Origin: Syntrophorhabdales bacterium
GTDB lineage: Bacteria > Desulfobacterota > Syntrophorhabdia > Syntrophorhabdales > WCHB1-27
Assembly (NCBI GenBank): GCA_035541455.1
Contig: DATKNH010000039.1
Coordinates: 1-43,581 of the forward strand
DNA: 43,581 nucleotides
Direction of reading: 5' to 3'
Both the position numbers and the translations under genes were made by a program. This document shows, in pieces, positions 15,090 through 26,100 of the stretch. Every line of letters begins with the position of its first letter. Position 1 is the stretch's first letter. Under the pieces are notes generated by a model. It did no database searches and had not been told where the DNA came from. It was given only the letters and a program-made list of their open reading frames with translations.

Positions 15090-15333
15090 ATTTCAGCATA
15101 ACCACATCTGCTGGTCATTGACGGCAAGGGGCCGGATCTTTCTGTCGTTCCCGCCGTTCCCGCTATCTCTGCACCTTGTGCTTGATTCTTCTTCATTGTG
15201 ACCCACCCGCTAGCCGCATTCTCACTTAATCTATCCCTGGGGCTCGCGTCGCCCCCTCCTGCGGCAAAGCCGCCCGAGCCTCCCCTCCACCCTTCAACCG
15301 CTGCGCGGCTGCGGCTACCCGGTCGCCGTGCTC
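15090..15333. other. GC-rich intergenic stretch before the hydroxylase operon
   Basis: No gene is seen. From about 15230 to 15335 the sequence is very GC-rich with overlapping self-complementary words (for example GCGGCAAAGCCGC and CCGCTGCGCGGCTGCGG), so it could fold or act as a transcription end for the small gene upstream. It runs directly into the perfect inverted repeat at 15334-15378. Confidence 0.35.
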
Positions 15334-15378
15334 GCACGAATAGATTTCCGCAGGTAAGTCCGTGAAATCTATTCGTGC
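15334..15378. repeat. Perfect 15-bp inverted repeat upstream of the hydroxylase promoter
   Basis: GCACGAATAGATTTC (15334-15348) and GAAATCTATTCGTGC (15364-15378) are perfect reverse complements separated by 15 bp. The right arm ends 6 bp before the -35 box at 15385. It could be a two-site activator operator (45 bp overall) or a stable RNA hairpin. No T-run follows, so an intrinsic terminator is less likely. Confidence 0.8.
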
Positions 15379-15384
15379 AAAAGC

Positions 15385-15413
15385 TTGACAATCGGTGCCT
15401 GAAAGCAAACAAT
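15385..15413 (+). promoter_or_regulatory. Promoter of the molybdenum hydroxylase operon
   Basis: TTGACA (15385-15390), a 17-bp spacer and AACAAT (15408-15413, four of six). It is followed 30 bp later by the start codon of the small Fe-S subunit. The adjacent inverted repeat would place a regulator just upstream of RNA polymerase. Confidence 0.5.
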
Positions 15414-15443
15414 GGTTATAGAACTGCTTTTCGGAGGAACAAC

Positions 15444-16082
15444 ATGAAAAAGAAAGACACACCCGACGAGGATATAACAAAGCGGGGCCTGACGCGCAGG
15501 CAGTTTCTCACCACCATGGGTGTGGGCACTGCCGCCGTTGCTGTGTCCGGCTCACGTCCTGGTCACGCCGCGGAAGAAGAGGCTGTCATCAAGGCGGGCG
15601 AGATGACCAGGATCACCCTGAATATTAACGGGCGGCGTCACCGACTTATGGTCGAGCCTCGATGGTCCCTGCTCTTCCTCCTTCGCGAACGACTCGGACT
15701 GACCGGCACTAAAGTGGGCTGCGAGCGGGGCGAGTGCGGCGCCTGCACTGTGCTGATCAACGACGTACCGCGGTACGCCTGTCTGACCCTCGCGGTAGAA
15801 GCCGAGGGCGCAAGAATAACCACCGTCGAAGGTCTCATGAAAGGTGAAGAGTTGGGACCGGTGCAGCAGGCTTTCCTGGAAGAGGATGCCTTCCAGTGCG
15901 GCTACTGCACGCCAGGGCAGATCATGACAATCGAAGGACTTCTTCGCACAAAGCCTGACCCTGCCGTCGACGAGATCAGAACGGCTATGGGCGGCAATCT
16001 CTGCAGGTGCGGCACGTACACGCACATTCTTAACGCAGCGAAACGCGCCGCCGCCTTGAAGCGCAAGGCAGGAGGTGCGTGA
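15444..16082 (+). CDS. Periplasmic molybdenum hydroxylase, 2x[2Fe-2S] subunit (PaoA/YagT-like)
   Basis: Electron-transfer subunit of an aldehyde-oxidoreductase-type enzyme. Residues about 1-43 are a twin-arginine signal (LTRRQFLTTMG followed by a hydrophobic stretch), so the holoenzyme is exported folded. The plant-type [2Fe-2S] site uses C93, C98, C101 and C113 (CERGECGAC then YAC). The second uses C152, C155, C187 and C189 (CGYC, CRC). At 212 residues it is the normal length with a Tat leader, as in E. coli PaoA. CGGAGGAACAAC before ATG 15444 fixes the start; the frame is open to 15375. Its stop overlaps the start of the next gene. Confidence 0.93.
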   Translation: MKKKDTPDEDITKRGLTRRQFLTTMGVGTAAVAVSGSRPGHAAEEEAVIKAGEMTRITLNINGRRHRLMVEPRWSLLFLLRERLGLTGTKVGCERGECGACTVLINDVPRYACLTLAVEAEGARITTVEGLMKGEELGPVQQAFLEEDAFQCGYCTPGQIMTIEGLLRTKPDPAVDEIRTAMGGNLCRCGTYTHILNAAKRAAALKRKAGGA

Positions 16083-18385
16083 TGAGCGAAGAGATGCGCA
16101 AATCAGATCCGCCAAGACCCTGGGGCACCACCACGATCATTGGCAAACGCATACCGCGTGTTGATGCTTACGAACGCGTGAGCGGTTCTGCCGTATATCC
16201 TTCGGATGTCACTTTCCCGGATATGCTTTACGGAGCGGTCCTCCGCTGCCCGTGGCCTAACGCCCGCGTTGTGAGCGTAGACACAAGCGACGCCGAGAAG
16301 GTGGAAGGTGTATACGCAGTGATTTCCGGTCGGACTCCTGAGGCAGATATTCTGTGGCCCTACTCCAAAGAGATATCCATGAAACTCTTTGATCCCGTCT
16401 GTCGTTATGAGGGCGAGCCCGTTGCAGCCGTTGCGGCCGCAACTCCCTACCAGGCCTGGGATGCTGCCCTCGCTGTAAAGGCACAATACGAACGACTGCC
16501 CTTCCTGGCGGATGAGCGCAAAGCGCTCGACGATGGGGCGCCGCGGGTGCATGAGATCGGCAACCGCGTCACCCCGATCCAGACCTACGAGAGGGGAAAT
16601 ATCGAGAGAGGTTTCGCCGAAGCCGATGTCGTGCTGGAAGAGACGTACAGGACAGAGTGCGAGATCCACACGCCCATGGAGTTGCACGGATGCGTGGCCA
16701 AATGGGAACGCGACCGCCTCACTATCTGGGAATCAACGCAGGGTGTGTATGCCGTTCAGTCGAAGGTGGCTGAGGTTCTTGGGCTTCCGCTCTCCAAGGT
16801 CCGGGTCATAGGCCATTACATGGGGGGAGCCTTCGGCAGCAAGCTGCAGCCGGGGAAGTACACCATCATAGCCGCGCTGCTGGCAAAGATCACGGCACGG
16901 CCGGTCAAACTCTTTCTCACAAGGGAAGAAACATTCCTGGCTGTTGGAAATCGTCCTCCTGCGAATATGCGAATCAGGGCTGGAGTAAAGAGGGACGGCC
17001 GGCTCACAGCGCTTCATTTTTCGGACCTCGGGACAGGAGGCGCCTATCCGGCCGGCGGCACAGCATTTGTGGATTGGCTGGCTAAAGACCTTTATGCATG
17101 CCCAAACGTTAAGACAGAATTGAGCGACGTGTATATAAACGCGGGTCCTTCGCGCCCCTTCCGTGCTCCCGGCCATCCGCAGGGCGCCTGGGCTCTCGAG
17201 CAGATGATGGATGCACTGGCCGAGGCGATCAAGATGGACCCTGTGGAAATGCGACTCAAGAACATCCCTCTGCACAGCCAGGCGCGCCAGGGCAATCCAC
17301 CCTACACGACCACAGGATTGAGGGAGTGCCTTGTTGAAGGAGCAAAGGCCTTCAAGTGGCAGGAAGCGCGACAAAGAGCAAAAGAAAGCAGGCACCACAG
17401 TCACCTGTGCAGAGGTGTTGGGGCGGCCAGCGCCTTATGGGTGGTGGGCTCTGGACGGCCGCCTTCTACTGTGCTTGTGAAGCTCTTTGCCGACGGCAGC
17501 GCCAATCTGAACATGGGCGCCAGCGACATCGGCACCGGCACTAAGACGGTTATGGCCATGGTGGTGGCAGAGGAATTGGGTGTGAAACCCGAAGCCATCC
17601 AGATCGAGAATGCGGATACAGGCACCACCCAGTACGCGACGCCAAGCGGCGGAAGCAAGACCGTGCCTACGGAAGCGCCGGCTGTAAGAGCAGCTTCTCT
17701 GTCGGTCAAGGAGCAGCTGCTTGCCTTGGCCGCGCAGGACCTTAAAACAGAGGCCTCTGCGCTCGCGCTGAGAGACGGCGAAATCATCTCTGCTGCAGAT
17801 TCGTCAAAAAGGATAAAGATCAGCGATGTGACCGGGCTCAAGGAACAGGGAGTGCTGGTAGGCATCGGTTACCGTGGGCCGAATCCCGCAGATAAAATAA
17901 CGTGCCCTTTTTCCGCACAGTTCTGCGAAGTGGAGGTAGATACCAAGACTGGAGAGGTGAAGATACTGCGTTTCCTGGGTACCAACGAGAGCGGGAGGGT
18001 GATGGACGCATTGACCTACGATAATCAGGTGTTCGGCGGGATCACCATGGGGATCGGCCTCGCAATGACAGAAGCACGCGTCCTCGACGTCGCGCAGACA
18101 GGAAAGATGCTCAACCGCAACTGGCATGACTACAAGATCCCGACGGCGCTCGACGTGCCGCCGGAGATGGTCTCGGTGCCTCTGAATCTGCCTGATGCCG
18201 AAGCCAACACCACGGGTGCCAAGGGACTGGGTGAACCGGTCACGATCCCCACTGCGGCCGCTGTAGCCAATGCTATTTACAATGCCACCGGCGTGCGTGT
18301 CACCACCTCATGCATGACACCCGTGCACTTGTGTGAACTCTTTGCCAGAACCAAACAGACCGGTAAAGAGAAAAAGGAGGGGTAA
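16082..18385 (+). CDS. Molybdenum hydroxylase large, Mo-cofactor-binding subunit (PaoC/YagR-like)
   Basis: 767 residues, xanthine-oxidase family. Residues about 20-130 are the aldehyde-oxidase a/b hammerhead domain (GSAVYPSDVTFPDMLYGAVL, RCPWPNARVVSVD). The rest binds the molybdenum cofactor: GGAFGSK from residue 248, PFRAPGHPQGAWALEQMMD, ASDIGTGTKT, and near the C-terminus KGLGEPVT with E718, the conserved catalytic Glu. It has no signal and would be exported with its Tat-bearing partner. The start ATG 16082 overlaps the upstream stop; GGAGGT lies 5 bp before it. Physiological substrate is unknown; aromatic aldehydes are the best guess by analogy with PaoABC. Confidence 0.92.
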   Translation: MSEEMRKSDPPRPWGTTTIIGKRIPRVDAYERVSGSAVYPSDVTFPDMLYGAVLRCPWPNARVVSVDTSDAEKVEGVYAVISGRTPEADILWPYSKEISMKLFDPVCRYEGEPVAAVAAATPYQAWDAALAVKAQYERLPFLADERKALDDGAPRVHEIGNRVTPIQTYERGNIERGFAEADVVLEETYRTECEIHTPMELHGCVAKWERDRLTIWESTQGVYAVQSKVAEVLGLPLSKVRVIGHYMGGAFGSKLQPGKYTIIAALLAKITARPVKLFLTREETFLAVGNRPPANMRIRAGVKRDGRLTALHFSDLGTGGAYPAGGTAFVDWLAKDLYACPNVKTELSDVYINAGPSRPFRAPGHPQGAWALEQMMDALAEAIKMDPVEMRLKNIPLHSQARQGNPPYTTTGLRECLVEGAKAFKWQEARQRAKESRHHSHLCRGVGAASALWVVGSGRPPSTVLVKLFADGSANLNMGASDIGTGTKTVMAMVVAEELGVKPEAIQIENADTGTTQYATPSGGSKTVPTEAPAVRAASLSVKEQLLALAAQDLKTEASALALRDGEIISAADSSKRIKISDVTGLKEQGVLVGIGYRGPNPADKITCPFSAQFCEVEVDTKTGEVKILRFLGTNESGRVMDALTYDNQVFGGITMGIGLAMTEARVLDVAQTGKMLNRNWHDYKIPTALDVPPEMVSVPLNLPDAEANTTGAKGLGEPVTIPTAAAVANAIYNATGVRVTTSCMTPVHLCELFARTKQTGKEKKEG

Positions 18386-18389
18386 GAGT

Positions 18390-19361
18390 ATGCTGCCCGC
18401 TTTTGACTATGTCCGTCCGAAATCCTTACCAGATGTTTTCAAGTACCTCAGCCGCGGCGCGAGAGTGCAGGCTGGAGGCACCGACCTTTTGGGGTGCCTC
18501 CGCGACCGCGTCTTTCAAGTGTCTGCGGTCGTGAGCCTGAGCAACGTAAAGGAACTGCGAGGCATAACAGAGACAGGGAGCGGTCTGCGCATCGGCGCGC
18601 TCACAACTATCAGCGAGATTGCTGCGAGCCAGGTCATCCGCAGTCAGTACCCTGCTCTGGCACAGGCAGCCATGGAAGTCGCAAGTCCCCAGTTGAGAAA
18701 TCAGGGAACGGTAGGCGGCAATCTCTGCCAGAAGCCCCGCTGCTGGTATTACCGCGGCGAGTTTCAGTGCCTGCGCAAGGGCGGGCAAACCTGTTTTGCC
18801 GTTGTGGGAGAAAACCAGTATCACTGCATACTCGGCGGCGATGGCTGCTACATCGTGCATCCTTCGGACACTGCGCCGGCGTTGATAGCGCTGGGCGCAA
18901 CACTACGTGTTGCGGGAGCAGCAGGAACAAGGGAAGTGGCGATCGAAGAGTTTTTCGTGCCTCCCGCAAAGGATCCAACGCGTGAGACAATACTGGAGCC
19001 TGGAGAGATCATCACCGACATCCTCCTGGCGCCACCACAAAAAGGTCTGCGCAGTTCTTACCGCAAAGTGAGGGCGCGGCGCTCGTGGGACTTTGCCCTG
19101 GCGAGTCTCGCTCTTGCGGTCTCGCTCACCGGAGGACGGGTAACGACCGCGAGAGTCTTACTGGGAGGCGCCGCACCCGTGCCCTGGCGCTCCAGGGAGA
19201 CCGAGGAACTGATCACCGGCAAACAACTCGATGCCGCTACTATCGAAAAAGCAGCTCGGACAGCAATCAACAAGGCTCAGCCCATGGAGCACAACGAGTA
19301 TAAACTGGCCCTCTTCCGAGGGCTTATCGAGGAACAATTGCAGGCGATACGTGCTACCTAG
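18390..19361 (+). CDS. Molybdenum hydroxylase FAD subunit with extra [4Fe-4S] site (PaoB/YagS-like)
   Basis: 323 residues with a PCMH-type FAD domain (VQAGGTDLLGCLRD, RIGALTTISEIA, NQGTVGGNLCQ) and a CO-dehydrogenase flavoprotein C-terminal domain (about 220-320). Between them a cysteine-rich insert has C118 (KPRCWYYR), C127, C135, C146 and C153 (GGDGCYIVHPSD). This matches the [4Fe-4S]-binding insert of E. coli PaoB rather than the plain CoxM type. GGAGGGG lies before ATG 18390, 4 bp after the large-subunit stop. Order here is Fe-S, Mo, FAD, unlike the Fe-S, FAD, Mo of E. coli. No MocA- or PaoD-like maturation gene is adjacent. It ends convergently with the next gene, overlapping by 4 bp. 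Confidence 0.92.
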   Translation: MLPAFDYVRPKSLPDVFKYLSRGARVQAGGTDLLGCLRDRVFQVSAVVSLSNVKELRGITETGSGLRIGALTTISEIAASQVIRSQYPALAQAAMEVASPQLRNQGTVGGNLCQKPRCWYYRGEFQCLRKGGQTCFAVVGENQYHCILGGDGCYIVHPSDTAPALIALGATLRVAGAAGTREVAIEEFFVPPAKDPTRETILEPGEIITDILLAPPQKGLRSSYRKVRARRSWDFALASLALAVSLTGGRVTTARVLLGGAAPVPWRSRETEELITGKQLDAATIEKAARTAINKAQPMEHNEYKLALFRGLIEEQLQAIRAT

Positions 19362-19882
19362 CCGCCATCAACGTTGAGCCGCTCGGCCTTGCGGAACCAG
19401 GAGGCCGGATCGACGAAGTATTCCTCAACCTCTTTGAGTGAGAGGTAATGCTCCCGCTCGATTTTGGAGAGGAGATCAAAAAAGGCTTTTTCTTTTGCTG
19501 CAGTCACCTGGTTGCGCAGGTCTTCATAAAATTTCGCGCCTTTTTCCTCAAACCCTATGGCTGTCCTGACCGCCTCCAGATCGTCAGCGTCTTTTTCCTC
19601 GCCGGTGTCAACGCTGTTAATGACCTCCACCAGCACATCCTTTATGAGCGTGTCCCCAACAATAAGGGGCAGGTCATCGGGCCACTTGCCAGCCTTTTTC
19701 CACTCAGCAGACAGCCTTTTCAGCCGCTCGTAATGCTCCAGTTCTTCATCGCCGATCTGCTGGAACATGCGTTTGCCGACAGGATTCCTGGTCCGTTGCG
19801 CGTTCTTCAGGTAGAATTCCCGCTCCCGCATCTCGTTGGTAAGAGCGACCTCTATCGCCTCTATCTTTCCCCTGTTATCCAT
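19358..19882 (-). CDS. Ferritin-like/rubrerythrin-type di-iron protein
   Basis: 174 residues forming two helical pairs, each with carboxylate-His ligands: E20/E47/H50 (EMRERE, GDEELEHYERL) and a second set in AIGFEEKGAKFYEDL and KIEREHYLSLKE. No rubredoxin domain is present. It probably removes peroxide or stores iron. AAGGAG precedes the ATG. It is transcribed toward the hydroxylase operon and its stop overlaps the FAD-subunit stop by 4 bp, with no terminator between. It is distinct from the shorter rubrerythrin-like protein at 12383. Confidence 0.88.
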   Translation of the reverse strand: MDNRGKIEAIEVALTNEMREREFYLKNAQRTRNPVGKRMFQQIGDEELEHYERLKRLSAEWKKAGKWPDDLPLIVGDTLIKDVLVEVINSVDTGEEKDADDLEAVRTAIGFEEKGAKFYEDLRNQVTAAKEKAFFDLLSKIEREHYLSLKEVEEYFVDPASWFRKAERLNVDGG

Positions 19883-19936
19883 AGTGTTCTCCTTTTTCGG
19901 TTGCCGGCAAACCTGACGCGGCAGGAATCTAAAAGT

Positions 19937-19965
19937 AGTATATAGCTTGCCTTTTCCTCACGCAA
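19937..19965 (-). promoter_or_regulatory. Candidate promoter of the ferritin-like gene
   Basis: Read on the minus strand: TTGCGT (19965-19960), a 17-bp spacer and TATACT (19942-19937). It lies about 55 bp before the ferritin-like start codon. Confidence 0.42.
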
Positions 19966-20156
19966 GACATTACGTGCTGACACAAAGACACCGATGCAGC
20001 CCAAACAGGGTCCGAGCAGGCTTTCCGTACAAGGATCCACTGTGTGCAAATCACGAAAGAATTGATGGTATACTAAGGTCTGTTGTCTGGGGCCCGGATG
20101 ATGCTGTCGAACTATTGCACGTGCTGTCTCACTGTTCTGCTGCCGGCAGAGGACAC

Positions 20157-23100
20157 ATGAAATCGGATACAAGCGCTACCAAACCTCGCAAACCTTTCCC
20201 TGTCGTGGGCATAGGCGCCTCGGCAGGAGGTATGGAAGCACTCGAGGCATTTCTTAGCGTACTTCCAAAAAAATTCGGCGTTGCAATTATCTTTCTCCAA
20301 CACCTCTCGCCAAAGCATAAGAATCTTATGCCTGAATTGCTTCGCAGGCGAAAGACCGACCTTCAGATCGATGAAATAGAAGACGGAATGGAGATCGCTG
20401 CGGGAAGGCTTTATCTCTGCCCTCCGGCAAAGGAGATCAGGATCCGGGATGGCGTGTTCCGGATAGCCTCCCGCATCCACCAGCACGTGCATCTTCCCAT
20501 CGACGAATTCTTCGTTTCTCTCGCGGAAGACGTGGGCGAGCGCGCCATTGCCGTGATTCTATCCGGCGCCGGAACGGATGGTGCGCGGGGAGTGCAGGCA
20601 GTGAGAAGCGCTGGCGGAAGCGTGTTCGTTCAGGATCCGGCCAGCGCAGAATTCCCGGCAATGCCCCTTGCAGCAATCAACACAGGGCGGACGGATGCGG
20701 TGCTTCCGCCGCAGGACATCGCTCGCGAAATACTGAAGTTTCGAGATTACGGCGTACCCCCTGTTTCTCCGGAGGCCCTGGGCACCCATCTCGACTTTGA
20801 CCTTTTGTACCAACTGATCTACGAAAAAACCGGATACCGCTTCAACTATTATAAACAGGGCGTCGTTGCACGAAGGATCAAGCGGCGCATGTCCTTGCTC
20901 GGCATTTCGTCAGCCAAAGATTACCTGGACGCGCTGGAGCGCAAGGACAGCGAGACAACGGGACTCGCATCAGATCTCATGATCGGCGTCACCTCCTTTT
21001 TCAGGGATAAGCTCGCATGGAAAGCCTTACATCTGGATGTCACACGAAAGCTCGTGGTACAGGAGACTACGGACCCCATCCGCATCTGGACTCCTGCCTG
21101 CGCAACAGGAGAAGAACCCTATTCAATCGCAATGATGCTGCACGATGAACTGGCCCGTGCGGGCAAGAAGAGAGAACTGCAGATCTTCGCCACGGACGTA
21201 AATGACCGGGCACTGGAAGTGGCGCGAGAGGGCATGTACCCGGCAACAATCGCGGCTGACCTTCCTTCCGGTTACGCAAAGAAGTTCTTCATCCCCGCGG
21301 AGAATGGACAATCTCTTACGGTTAACAAGGAGATACGGCAGCACGTGCTTTTTGCCAAGCATGATCTGCTGTCCGATCCTCCTTTCTCCCGTCTCGACCT
21401 CGTTATCTGTCGCAACCTCCTCATTTATCTGGAGACCGAAGCGCAGGAAAGATGTATTTCTCTCTTTCACTATGCTCTAAAGGAAGGAGGAGCTCTCTTT
21501 CTCGGAGGGGCAGAGTCGCCCGGCAGAGAGAACTCCCTCTTCGTAGCCCTTCCGCACAAGAAATGCCGCATCTACCGAAAAGAAGGAGAAAAGCAGTCGG
21601 TGAGGATGCCTATAGCGGTACCTTATGCCGCGGAGCGTCAGCAATCCCGACAGGCGAAACAACCGCTGCCCAAAGACCGCGAAAAATCGGCCACCCAGTC
21701 AATTCAGGAAGCTCTGCTCGAAGAACACGCACCTCCTGCTGTAGCAATCAACCGGCACTATGAAATCATTTACCACAACGGACCGACGCACAGGTACTTG
21801 CATCAGCCCCGTGGGGTGCCAACGCAGAATCTTTTGGAGTTCGTCCCGAGCGGTTTGCGAAACAGGTTACGAAGCGCGATCTACAGGGCGGCCCAAGAAG
21901 AAAAACCAGTGCTGATCAGGGCCGGCATGCAGGTGGAGGAAAAAGAGAAGAAAAAGCGGGTCATTTTTCGCGTCTCGAGAGTACTTGAAGATCTCTTTCT
22001 CATTGTATTCGAGGAGGAAGGGCGGGTCGCGCCGAGGAAAGAGGCAACGCTGCTGGAAGCCGCTGCGATCGAAGAAAGCGCCATGCGGCAACTCGAAAGC
22101 GAGCTTTCTGCAACGCGCGATGACCTGCAGAGCCACATCGAGCAGCTGAAGGGCCTGAACGAAGAACTTCACTCCTCCAACGAGGAACTCCAGGCCGCCA
22201 ACGAAGAGTTTGAGACCTCGCGTGAGGAGCTCCAATCGCTCAACGAAGAGCTGATAACCGTCAATTCGCAGCTCCAGACCAAAATCGAGGAAGAAGAAAC
22301 GACAAACAATGACCTGAATAATTTTCTGGCAAGCGCGAACATCCCCACCATCTTCCTCAACCAGCAGTTCAGGGTCAAGCGCTTCACGCCGGCTATGTCA
22401 AAGCTCGTCAAGCTGATCCCCGGAGATGTAGGACGGCCGATCGTAGATATGTCTCTGGAGAATCTGGGACCCGATCTTATCGCCGACGCGACAGCAGTCC
22501 TTGATCGTCTTACCCCTGTCAAGAAAGAGATGCACATTAACGGCTCCTGGTACATCCGCAGCACCCTCCCCTACCGGACAGCAGACAATCGTATCGAGGG
22601 GGTGGTGATCACCTACGCGGACATCACCGAGCGTAAGCACGCGGAAGAAGCCCTGCGTGAAAATGAGCGCAGATACCGCGAACTGGTACAGAATGCCAAT
22701 AGCGCAATCATTCGATGGAGACGTGACGGTACTATCACCTTCTTTAACGAGTACGCTCAGTCTTTCTTCGGCTACAGCGCCGAAGAGGCACTCGGCAAGA
22801 ACGTGCATATGCTGCTGCCTCAAAAAGAATCCACAGGGGCCGACTTGAGCTCCCTCGTCCGCGACATGGTAATACATCCCGATCGCTATGTTAACAACAT
22901 CAACGAGAACATCCGGCGCGACGGCACGCGGGTCTGGATGGCCTGGACGAACAAGGCAATATTCGATAACAACGGACAGGTCGCGGAAATACTAGCGGTA
23001 GGAACCGACATCACGGAGCGTAAGCGTGCGGAAGAAGCACTGCGTGAAAGCGAGCAACGCGTGAGAGTGAAGCTGGAGAGCATTTTATCCCCCGAAGGGG

Positions 23101-26100
23101 ACATAGGCAACCTGGATCTTGCCGACATCATTGATGTCCCGGAAATCCAGTCGCTTATGGATGATTTCTACAAGCTCGCTCACATCCCCATGGCTATTCT
23201 TGATATCAAAGGCAAGGTCCTGGTGGGCGCGGGATGGCAGGACATCTGCACACACTTTCACCGGGCCCAACCCGAAAGCTGCGCGAATTGCATTGAGAGC
23301 GATACATTGCTCTCTGCAGGCATCCCAACCGGAGAATCAAGACTCTACAAGTGCAAGAATAATATGTGGGACATAGCAACGCCTATCATGGTGGGTGGCC
23401 AGCATGTTGGTAATGTCTTTTCAGGGCAGTTCTTTTTTGAGGACGAGGTGCCGGACCATGAACTTTTCAGGGAACAGGCGAGAAAATACGGCTTCGATGA
23501 AGAAGCGTATGTTGCGGCGCTGGATCGCGTTCCCCGATTGAGTAAGGAGTCGATCAAAACGGGCATGACTTTTTTCGCCAAGCTCTCCCGCATCCTTTCG
23601 CAACTGAGCTACAGCAATATCAAGCTGGCCCGCACGCTGACACAAACCGACTCATTGATGGAAGCTACACGACGCCTCGCACAGTTTCCGGAACAAAACC
23701 CCAATCCCGTGCTCCGTATGACCCTTGATGGCACGCTCCTGTATGCCAACCCACCGGCGCGGGATTTACTGGATGCCATGTCGGAAGACACGGATGGGTC
23801 ACTGCCTCAATCGATCCTTGCCTTCGCGGCAGAGGCAGCCGCGCAGAAACAAGACCTGGAGACAGAACTTCCGGACAGGCGAGGACGGACATTCTGGATC
23901 GGCGCTGCCCAACCCTCGGGCGAAACCTATGTCAATCTTTATGCCACAAATATTACGGAGCGCAAGCAGAAGGAGGAACTGGTGCTCCGGCTTTCACGCG
24001 TTTATGCAGTACTGAGCCGCGTAAACGAAACGATTGTCAGAACGCGAGATACGCAATCGCTCTTTTCCAAGGTGTGCCGGGTTGCTGCAGAAGAGGGAAA
24101 GTTTCCGCTCGTCTGGATCGGGATGGTGGAGGGACAACGGGTGACCCCGGCAGTATGCTTTGGTCCGGCGAGCGACTATCTGAAAGAAATAAAGGTCGAG
24201 ACCGAGGGCGAATTCAGCCAGGGGCCGACCGCTACTTGCATAAGAGAAAAGAGGCCCGTGGTCAATGATGACTTTGCCAGCGAGCCGTCCGTAATGCCAT
24301 GGAGTGAAGCCGCGGAACGTTACGGCTTCCGCTCTTCAGCCTCATTCCCGATATTCCGTGGTGGCATGGCTGTCGGGGCTCTCACCCTCTACGCTTTTGA
24401 GCCCAAAGCCTTTGATGCAGAACAGATCCGCCTGCTTAATGCGCTCAGCGCCGACCTGTCGTACGCTCTCGATGCTCTTGACCAAGAGCAGCTCCGTCTT
24501 CAGGCGGAACAGGCTCTGCGCGAGAGTGAAGAGCGCTTCAGGAACATGTTCGAACGTCATAAAGCAGTCATGGTGCTGGTCGAACCGGAGACTGGCAAGA
24601 TAGTTGACGTGAATGATGCTGCGGTCGCGTTTTACGGATATCCGCATGAGACGCTGCGCACGATGCACATACAGGAAATCAACCAGTTACCACCCGAAGA
24701 GGTGGCTGTCAGGATGAAGAAGGCGGCGGCAGAACAGAGAGGCCATTTCGTCTTCCCGCACCGCCTGGCTGACGGCCGGTTACGCTGGGTGGATGTCTAC
24801 TCCTCGCCTTTTGTGGCCCAGGGCAGCACAATGCTCTTCTCCGTGATCCACGATATTACCGAGCGCAAGCAGGCAGAGGAAGCCCTCGAGAAGAACCTCG
24901 AGCGACTCGACATCATATCGAGTACAGCGGGCCAACTCCTCACGAGCAAGGAACCGCAGAAGATCGTTGAGGCCCTGTGCCGCAGGGTCATGGAGCATCT
25001 CGACTGCCAGGCCTTCTTCAATTTCCTTGTTGACGAGGAGAGAAACTGCCTCAGGCTCAACGCGTATGCCGGCATACCCGAGGAGGCTGCCAGGGAGATT
25101 CATTTCCTCGACTTCGGCGTTGCTGTTTGCGGATGTGCGGCCCGTGATGCCTGTCGCATTGTGGCGGAAAACATCCTCACCACCCCCGATATCCGGACCG
25201 AGCTTGTAAAATCCTTTGGAATACAAGCCTACGCGTGTCACCCACTCCTCGCCCAGGGACAGGTCATAGGAACCCTTTCCTTCGGCACCAAGTCCCGCCT
25301 GACGTTTGCTGAAGACGAGCTTTCCCTGATGAAGACCGTGGCAGACCAGGTTGCGACCGCCATGGAACGGATGCAACTCCTTCAGGCAGCAGAAGAGAAG
25401 GCCGACGAGCTCGAGAAACGAGTCGAGGAGCGGACAGCAGAGGTCATGCAAGCCTGTAAGAACCTTGAAATGGAAATAGCCGTGCGGGCGACGGTTGAGG
25501 ATCAGCTCCGCCAGGCGCACAAAATGGAGGCGATAGGCACCCTCGCAGGAGGCATCGCCCACGATTTCAACAACATTCTCGCCATCATCATCGGCAACGC
25601 GGAGCTGGCTATCGATGATATCCCGGAAACTGTGGGAGCGCACCGCAACCTTCAACAGATCTTCAAGGCGGGAATACGGGGAAGAAATCTCGTGCGGCAG
25701 ATTCTCACGTTCAGCCGAAAGACAGAACATGAACGCAAACCCCTTGCCCTCTTGCTGCTCATCAAAGAGACGTTTGAGCTCTTGCGGGCATCGCTGCCCA
25801 CCACCATTCGCATAACGCTCGATCAGAAGGCCTCAGACGATGTAGTGCTGGCCGATGCAACACAGCTACAACAAGTCCTTATGAACTTGTGCAAGAATGC
25901 AGCCGACGCCATGGAGGGCGGGGAAGGCCGCCTCGATGTGAGCCTGACAGAAACCACATTCACCGATCAGACGCTTATGCCGGAGTCGGAGATGAAGCCC
26001 GGTCGGTATTTGGCCCTTGCCATCAGTGACACTGGACGCGGGATGGACGACGAAGTAAAGAAGAAGCTCTTTGAACCCTTCTTCACCACCAAGGAAAAAG

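Noticed and set aside
15334-15378. Intrinsic terminator
   Set aside because: The inverted repeat is perfect but has a 15-nt loop, no U-run on the plus strand and lies against a promoter, so a regulatory site is the better reading.
19947-20156. N-terminal extension of the giant kinase
   Set aside because: It has no domain similarity and no ribosome site; the CheB domain begins correctly after ATG 20157.
24780-25730. 316-codon minus-strand open frame
   Set aside because: It lies entirely opposite the GAF and kinase parts of the giant sensor, shows no family motif and is explained by the high GC of the sense frame.
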